In this document: positions 1 through 6,300 of the stretch, piece after piece | Position numbering within the stretch: position 1 is the first letter of the stretch | How the letters are laid out: each line of letters opens with the position of its first letter | NCBI GenBank assembly: GCA_018364455.1 | Contig: JAGZLW010000074.1 | Span: 1 to 6,521, forward strand | From: Streptococcus mitis | GTDB taxonomy: Bacteria > Bacillota > Bacilli > Lactobacillales > Streptococcaceae | Length of the DNA: 6,521 nucleotides | Direction: 5' to 3' | Program-made: the position numbers and the translations under genes | Notes under the pieces: model-generated | Database searches by the model: none | Told to the model about the DNA's origin: nothing | Seen by the model: the letters and a program-made list of their open reading frames with translations, nothing else

Positions 1-99
1 AATAGCTGTAATAGCTGTAATAGCTGTAATAGCTGTAATAGCTGTAATAGCTGTAATAGCTGTAATAGCTGTAATAGCTGTAATAGCTGTAATAGCTGT
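1..99. repeat. 9-bp tandem repeat, 11 perfect units, upstream of the adhesin gene
   Basis: The unit AATAGCTGT is repeated head to tail 11 times without a single mismatch, and the last unit ends 96 bases before the ATG at 196. The window opens exactly on a unit, so the array may continue to the left and 11 is a minimum. The unit length is a multiple of three. One forward frame has two stops per unit (TAG CTG TAA), the other two forward frames are open (Asn-Ser-Cys and Ile-Ala-Val), and all three reverse frames are open. Perfect short arrays like this change copy number by slipped-strand mispairing. Its position makes an effect on transcription of the downstream gene plausible, but that is inference. 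Confidence 0.97.
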
Positions 100-135
100 G
101 ATGTCAAATATCCATCATAGTAGTTTTTATTGTTT

Positions 136-152
136 TATTCCTAGTGGGAATA
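136..152. promoter_or_regulatory. Inverted repeat TATTCC-N5-GGAATA, possible operator
   Basis: The arms 136-141 and 147-152 are perfect reverse complements of six bases around a five-base centre, 44 bases before the start codon. The form fits a binding site for a dimeric regulator or a small hairpin in the leader RNA. I cannot match it to the CodY, CcpA, PerR, AdcR or WalR consensus sites as I know them. A 6-bp inverted repeat can arise by chance in AT-rich DNA, so the functional call is weak. Confidence 0.3.
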
Positions 153-185
153 TTGCTTTTAAATTTGATTTTGTGTTTTAACATC

Positions 186-191
186 AGGAGG
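186..191 (+). promoter_or_regulatory. Ribosome binding site of the adhesin gene
   Basis: AGGAGG is a full match to the anti-Shine-Dalgarno core and is followed by four bases (GACA) before ATG 196. This fixes the start: it is the first ATG of the frame after the stop at 166, and the signal peptide begins properly from it. The spacing is slightly short but within the working range. Confidence 0.9.
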
Positions 192-195
192 GACA

Positions 196-342
196 ATGGA
201 AAATAAATCAAATTCACTCAATAGAATAAAGCGTCATCAACGTGAAAAGGTGTTGCGCTTTTCTATTCGTAAATATAGTTTCGGTGCCGCTTCAGTTGCT
301 GTTGCAGCACTGATGTTTTTAGGTGCGCGCGTTGTTAGCGCA
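196..342 (+). other. YSIRK/G-S type signal peptide (residues 1-49)
   Basis: A basic N-region (residues 1-21, many Lys/Arg) is followed by the variant motif FSIRK at 22-26, then YSFGAAS at 27-33, which carries the conserved Gly and Ser of the YSIRK-G/S class. The hydrophobic core is 34-44. The likely signal peptidase site is VVSA|DT, between Ala49 and Asp50. In streptococci and staphylococci this class directs secretion to the division septum, where sortase substrates are attached to new wall. It therefore predicts an LPXTG anchor beyond the window. Confidence 0.95.
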
Positions 343-3300
343 GATACCGTAAGCGGAAGCAATTCACAATCTACGGCGGGTGTAGTACAACCTAACGATA
401 AGGGCAACTCGCCTGTGGGTATTAAGGAACCTACTGAAAATAAATCAGAAGTAGTCAATAGTTCTTTAGAAAATAAAGAAACTGCACTTGTTGAAAATAG
501 TAGTAATACGGTTGATAAAAGTCAGTTAAGAACAGTAGTTGAAGAATTAAATTCTCTTCTTTCAACTAAATTAAACCTTGACGACTCAGTGCTTTCTTCT
601 GTAAAAGAAAGAGTTCAGATAGCTCAGGCATTACTAGATAAAGCTGATGCAGTTCAAAAAGATATTAATGAACTAAAAGAACTTTTGTCTACTGATTTAG
701 CTACTTTATCTAATGCGGTAAAAGAATCAAGTGAGGTTCGAGAAAGTAATACTGGAACTGAGGCTGAAAAACCAGCGAGCCAACCTTCTTCTGAAGTAAG
801 AGCAAGCGAAGAGAATCAAACTGTATCAGCTAAAAAAGATTCTTTGAAAGTATCTGTTGATCAATTGAAAGTAGCAATTTCAGAAGTTCCTGAACATGAT
901 ACTACGAAAGAAGTTCTTAAAAAAGCCAATGAAGTCATGGTATTAGCTCAAGGCGTTCTTCAGAATACTACAGTTTCTCTAACCGATGTTGAACAAATGA
1001 ACAAACTTGTGAAGAGAATGTTTATTTCTGTTAAAAATGCTACAACGCGTTTGACTTCAGGTTCTCATGATCCTCGTAATGGGAAAAGCATGGATCAAGG
1101 TACAGGTTTTAGAGAAAATGGTGAACTCGTGGAAGGTGCGTTAAGTAACGTAAAAGAGTATATATCACAGGATAAATATAATGGTGGTGGAACAACTACT
1201 GGTCAACGTGTCCGAACAATTGAGAAAACATTCATGACGGCAAAATATAGTACGGAGGGTAATAAGAAATATATTACTTATGAAGTTTACTTCCAAAATG
1301 ATGGTCGAGCTTTGGATGGGAATACTGGAAATGCATTTTGGTTCTACCCACCTCGTGATCTTTTATATAATGTTGGTGGCAATTATCCAATAGGAGTTGT
1401 TTCTGAAGCTTATTATGAACTTTATGAAAAAAAGGCAGGAAGAACAGGGATACTTTCTCAGAATCCGGATGATTTTACTCAAGTGAAAGGAAGATATACG
1501 GTCTCTCTAGGCGCAGGGAAAACTCAGGATGACAGTTCACGAAGCTTATGGGGCGCCGCAGGTGGTCTTTTTCAGTTTGATGGTGGTCCTGCTGGAAGAA
1601 ATTCTAGTCAGATACAATCAATGTTAAAAAATTTAAAAAATAATAAAGAATTAAATAGTATCATTAGATTAGGTAATAATCCAAATGGGAATCTTCCTAA
1701 TGCCTCTTATTCTCATATATTAAACGTATCACCTAAACAAAATTATGCTTATAAATATCACGTTAAGATGCGTTTGAAAGATGATGTTACGGCTGACCAA
1801 GCCAAAACAGCGGGGACAATAGCTGTAACCACTAAAGCGGGATCTGCTATCGAGGCCTCTCAGGCATATGTATATGCTGCTACTGGAACAAGGTTGGTAA
1901 GTAAGCCAGCAACTCCAAGGATTCCAACAAACTTGACGGGTAAAGCTGGCACTAGAACTCAAATAGAGGTAGATGCAGAAGCAGGCGTATCAGTTGTTGT
2001 ATATGACCATGGAGGTAAAGAGCTAGGTCGAGGTGAAGCGAACGCAAGTGGTAAAGCGTTTATCACTCCAAGCAAAGACATTCCGAGTGGGAATGTGACA
2101 GCCAAGGCTAGAGATAAAGCAGGAAATGTTTCTGACCCAAGTAATCCTCAAGTTGCAACTGCTCCAGTACCAAACCCAATTACAGTTAGCCCATTTACAC
2201 ATGGAGATACCAGTGTTACCTTAAGACCGAATGGTAAGACAGATATTGTTTATGCATCTATTCAAGGTAAAGCGATTAAGTTTGAAAAACAAGCTAATAA
2301 TCAGTATAAACAAATAACTAATGACGCTAAAATAACCTTCACACCAAAAGGAGATGGCAGTATCACTATCACCTTGCCCGCAGGTAAGCAGTTTAAGGCC
2401 GGTGATCGGGTAGTGACACGTGCTGAGAATAGCGATATAACGTCGAATACAGGCACCCGTGCTTCCGGAGAAGTAGAAGGCTACGGTCAATTAAAACGAA
2501 GTGACAAAGTTCCTGTGAAAGATCCAAGCAATTTATCTCCGACTGATAAAGAACGTGTAAAAGTAGCCGTTTTAAAAGCTAATCCAGGTATTGAAGTTGC
2601 CGATCTAACAATTGCTCAAAATGGTGATGTAACCTATAATCATCGCGGTGAGGGTTCAGGTAGCAAGCGAGAAATGCGATTAACAGATAATGTTAATCGA
2701 GATAATGTAGCTCCAGGTAAACCAACGATTGAAACACCATTATTAGGGAAAGCAGGAACAAGAACACCTATCACAGTTCAAACTGAAGCAGGTGCTAAGG
2801 TAGAACTTTTTGATGCGAAAAATCATAAGATTGGAGAAAAAGTAGCTGACAATCAAGGTAGAGTGACCATTGAACCAACAGAAAATCTAGTAGCAGGAAA
2901 TGTCACAGCAAAAGCAACAGATGAAGCAGGAAATATCTCACAACCAAGTGATGCTAAGGTTGCTACTTATCCGTTAGTAAAACAACCGATTATTAATATT
3001 AAGCAAGGGGAAAGACTAACTCCTGAGGAAATTAAACAAACCGTTCTATTACAAAATGGGGCTGGAACAACTAACCTACCAAGTAATGTACAAGTTACAG
3101 GAAACTTTGATACTTCAAGTGTTGGTGATAAGAGAACAACAGTTACTGTAACATTTCCAGATGCACCAGCACAACAAGTTGAGGTAACTTATAAAGTATT
3201 ACCGACGTTCCCGATAGCCCGTACGGTTTATGATTTCAAAGGTATGGACCATGGTAATGATGAATCAGGCTATTATGTGAATCCAGGAAACCTTCCAAGC

Positions 3301-6300
3301 GGAATGGTTTGGGTTGCTAAACGAAATGGTGAGCAGGAACAAAGCGCATCAAAATTAAGAGAGATGCTTAAGGCAGATCCAGTAGGCACAAAAACATATA
3401 CATTCAGTGGTAAGTACAATCATGGAAGATTTACCAATACTCCTAACGATGCTCAAAAATTAGCACATACAGGAACATTTGAACATAAAGTGTTTGATGT
3501 AGAAGCAAATAGAACAAGAGTCACTGTTTCAAAAGGAGTAACTTTAACTGAACAAAATGCAAAAGATGCAGTAGCTAAGGTAGCTGGCTCAGAGGACTTA
3601 CCGACTGGAACAACCTATGAATGGGTTGATAATCATGGAAATAAACAAAATCCAGTAGCCAACACTCCAGGTGTACAAAATTACAGAGTAAAAGTTACAT
3701 TACCAATGTCTCAAACAGGGGCGAATCAGCCGGACGCAACACAAAAAAGACCATCTAAGATAATAGATGTGACAGTCAATGTAAAACCGGATGTGCCAAC
3801 ATACAATACAACAATAAAAGCAAATGGTAATATAAAAGTTCCAACAGTTGCATCAACAGATAGAGAATTAACAGGTACAGGTGCTCCAGGAGCTAAGATA
3901 AAAGTAACAGTACCAGGTGTAACAATTAATGAAGTTACAGTAGGAGATAACGGAAAATGGAGAGTAAGTCTTCCCAAAGGTCTAAATAGTAATCAATTAA
4001 ATCAAAAACAGCTGGTTCCTCAAGATCAAGTGACTATTACTCAAAGTGTAGGTGGCGTAGAAAGTGATCCAGTGAATGTAGCTGTATCATTAGGAGAAAC
4101 AACGATTCAACCATCAGTAGCTTCTAAAGATGGAGCTAGTCTCGTAGCAGGAACGAAGAATATCGTAGTTAAAGCTCCGCACGATGCAGGTATGGTTTAT
4201 GTATCTTATACAGATAAAGCAACAGGTAAGGCACATGAGATAGGCCTAAAACGTGAAAATATTAATAGTCCATGGGTTTCAAATAAACCAACTCTAGGGG
4301 AGGTTAAGAATACAACAAAAGATGCATTTACGAATACAATCACTATTGAGATGAAAGAATCTATTGCAGAAGGAACTGCTAAGGCAATAGCTAATATTTC
4401 AGAAGGTAAGTATTCAAGTGCTGTAGATTGGAAAACAATCCAAGTTACAAACCAAGCCCCAACCGTTACATCCGCGGTTTCAGGCAATGAAAAAATAGTA
4501 GAGTTTGGAGAAAATATAGATCTTAAGACTTTAGTTACAAAAGCTGACTATGAAGATGATAAAGATGCAACACGTGGTACTAAAGTACGAACAGAGATTG
4601 TATCAGTAAATGGACAAAATAATGTGAAAGATATCAATTCTAGAAAACCAGGCACATATATTGTCAAATACAAAGCAATTGATAGTCAAGGTAAAGAATC
4701 AGGAGAAATACAATTAACGGTTAAAGTTAGGGAAGATAAACCAACACCACCAACAGCAACTGCACCAAGTGATGGAACAGTAACAGTGACACCAACAGGA
4801 GATGCTGATAAAGTAATTGTTAATTACACAGATGAGAAAAATGCTCAAAAAACAGTAACCGTAGTTAAGGCTAAGAATGGAACATGGTCATCATCAGATA
4901 AACCAGCAGGAGTAACTGTTGATCCAAGAACAGGAGCTTTATTAATTCCAGAAGACGGAGTTAGAGACAGAAGCCAAGTAACAGCGACGGCAACAAAAGG
5001 TGATAGTAGACCATCAGATCCAAAAATAGTTACAGCGCAACAAAGAGATTTTGTACCAGTAGTTCCAGATAAGACACCTGTTACAAAAGTAACAAACTTG
5101 ACACCTGAAGAAAGAGAAAAAGTAAAAGCTAAAGTTCAAAATCGCAACCCTGGTAAAAACATTAGCATCTCAACAGATGGTACTGCAACATTAACAGATC
5201 CGAAGACAAATATTAGTCATCAAATATCTGGAGATAAGTTGGTTGAATCAAACGATAAGATTAAACCAACAGTTGAAATTCCTTATGATAATCCAGCTAG
5301 ACAAGAAATTTATGTTTATTCTGGAGAAACAAATAACATTACAATCAAAGTAAAAGATAACTCTGGAAAAATATCTAAATCATATCTTGTGTTTGCGGCT
5401 AATGATAGAAGAGGTTTAGGAGCAGAGGATAACAGTTACTTGGGTGGTGGAAGTAGCAACGGATTGTATCTAACAGCGACTAAAATACATTCAGATACAC
5501 CAACTTCAGAAAACCAACCAGCAACAATTACAGTAAGTGGGAATCTTAATAATCAGCCATTTACAGGTGAAAAATCAATTACTCGTTATGTATTTGCTGA
5601 AGATCCAAGTGGAAATACAAACTATGATCACGTAGGTCGCACAGATGATACAGGAGCATTAGGACGCGTTAAATTTGTGTGGAAATCACAAACATCAAAA
5701 TATGATGCGCAAGCTCCGGGAACACCAGTACTATTAGACAATGCAGATGCGACTCAAATTGAGAATGCTGTAAAACAAGCTAATCCAACCTTTAGCGATA
5801 AAATTAAGTCTGTAACAGTTAATGGCAATAATGTGATTGTGACCTATAAAGACGATAGTACAGATCGATTAGACGCTTCTAAAGTTTTCAAAGTACGTGA
5901 TTCTAAACCAACACCACCAACAGCAACAGCACCAAGTGATGGAACAGTTACAGTAACGCCAACAGGGGATGCAGATAAAGTCACGGTTAATTACACTGAT
6001 GAGAAAGAACAAAATAAAACTGTAACAGTAGTCAAAGATAAAAATGGAACATGGTCATCATCAGATAAGCCAGTAGGTGTAACAGTAGATTCAAGTACAG
6101 GGCAACTCCTTATTCCAGCTGAAGGTGTAAAAGATAAAAGTCAGGTAACAGCAACAGCTACGAAAGGTGACAGTCATCCATCAGAACCAACTACTGTGAC
6201 GGCACAAGCAAAAGACTTCACCCCAGTGAAACCAGATGAGAAGGTTGTTGTTCAAGATAAATCCCACTTAACTCCAGAAGAGAAAAAACAAGTGGAAGAT

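Larger units (their letters stand above)
100..195 (+). promoter_or_regulatory. AT-rich 5' leader / promoter region of the adhesin gene
   Basis: This is the only sequence between the 9-bp array and the start codon, so it should hold the promoter unless that lies left of the window. No convincing sigma-A promoter is visible. The best pair I find is ATGTCA at 101-106 (4/6 to TTGACA) and TTTTAT at 125-130 (4/6 to TATAAT) with an 18-bp spacer. If real, its -35 element directly abuts the repeat array, so a change in copy number would alter what lies just upstream of the polymerase site. The frame of the gene has stops at 118, 121, 142, 160 and 166, so the coding region cannot extend upstream of 196 in this frame. 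No terminator hairpin with a T-tract is seen. Confidence 0.4.

Noticed and set aside
1..99. CRISPR array or replication-origin iterons
   Set aside because: The units are contiguous with no spacers, which excludes CRISPR. There is no replication gene or AT-rich unwinding region with it, so iterons are unsupported.
99..117. Short inverted repeat TGATG ... CATCA next to the array
   Set aside because: The arms are five bases with a nine-base loop and no T-tract, too weak for a terminator or operator call.
237..458. Minus-strand open frame of 73 codons
   Set aside because: It lies opposite the signal peptide and linker of the adhesin, has no ribosome binding site I can see and no recognisable domain. 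It is a shadow of the coding strand.
1818..1827. One copy of the 9-bp unit (AATAGCTGTA) inside the gene
   Set aside because: It is a single copy encoding part of Thr-Ile-Ala-Val in a beta strand. A chance match is the simplest explanation, and no second unit follows.
1729..2490. Two minus-strand open frames at 1729-1962 and 2221-2490
   Set aside because: Both are opposite the well-supported adhesin frame, are rich in Cys, Ser, Phe and Ile as antisense of Thr/Lys/Glu-rich codons tends to be, and show no family resemblance.
3726..4487. Two minus-strand open frames at 3726-3977 and 4206-4487 with hydrophobic stretches that look like membrane segments
   Set aside because: The hydrophobicity comes from reading antisense to Thr-, Asn- and Lys-rich stalk modules. 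There is no gene-like start context, and the opposite strand is clearly coding.
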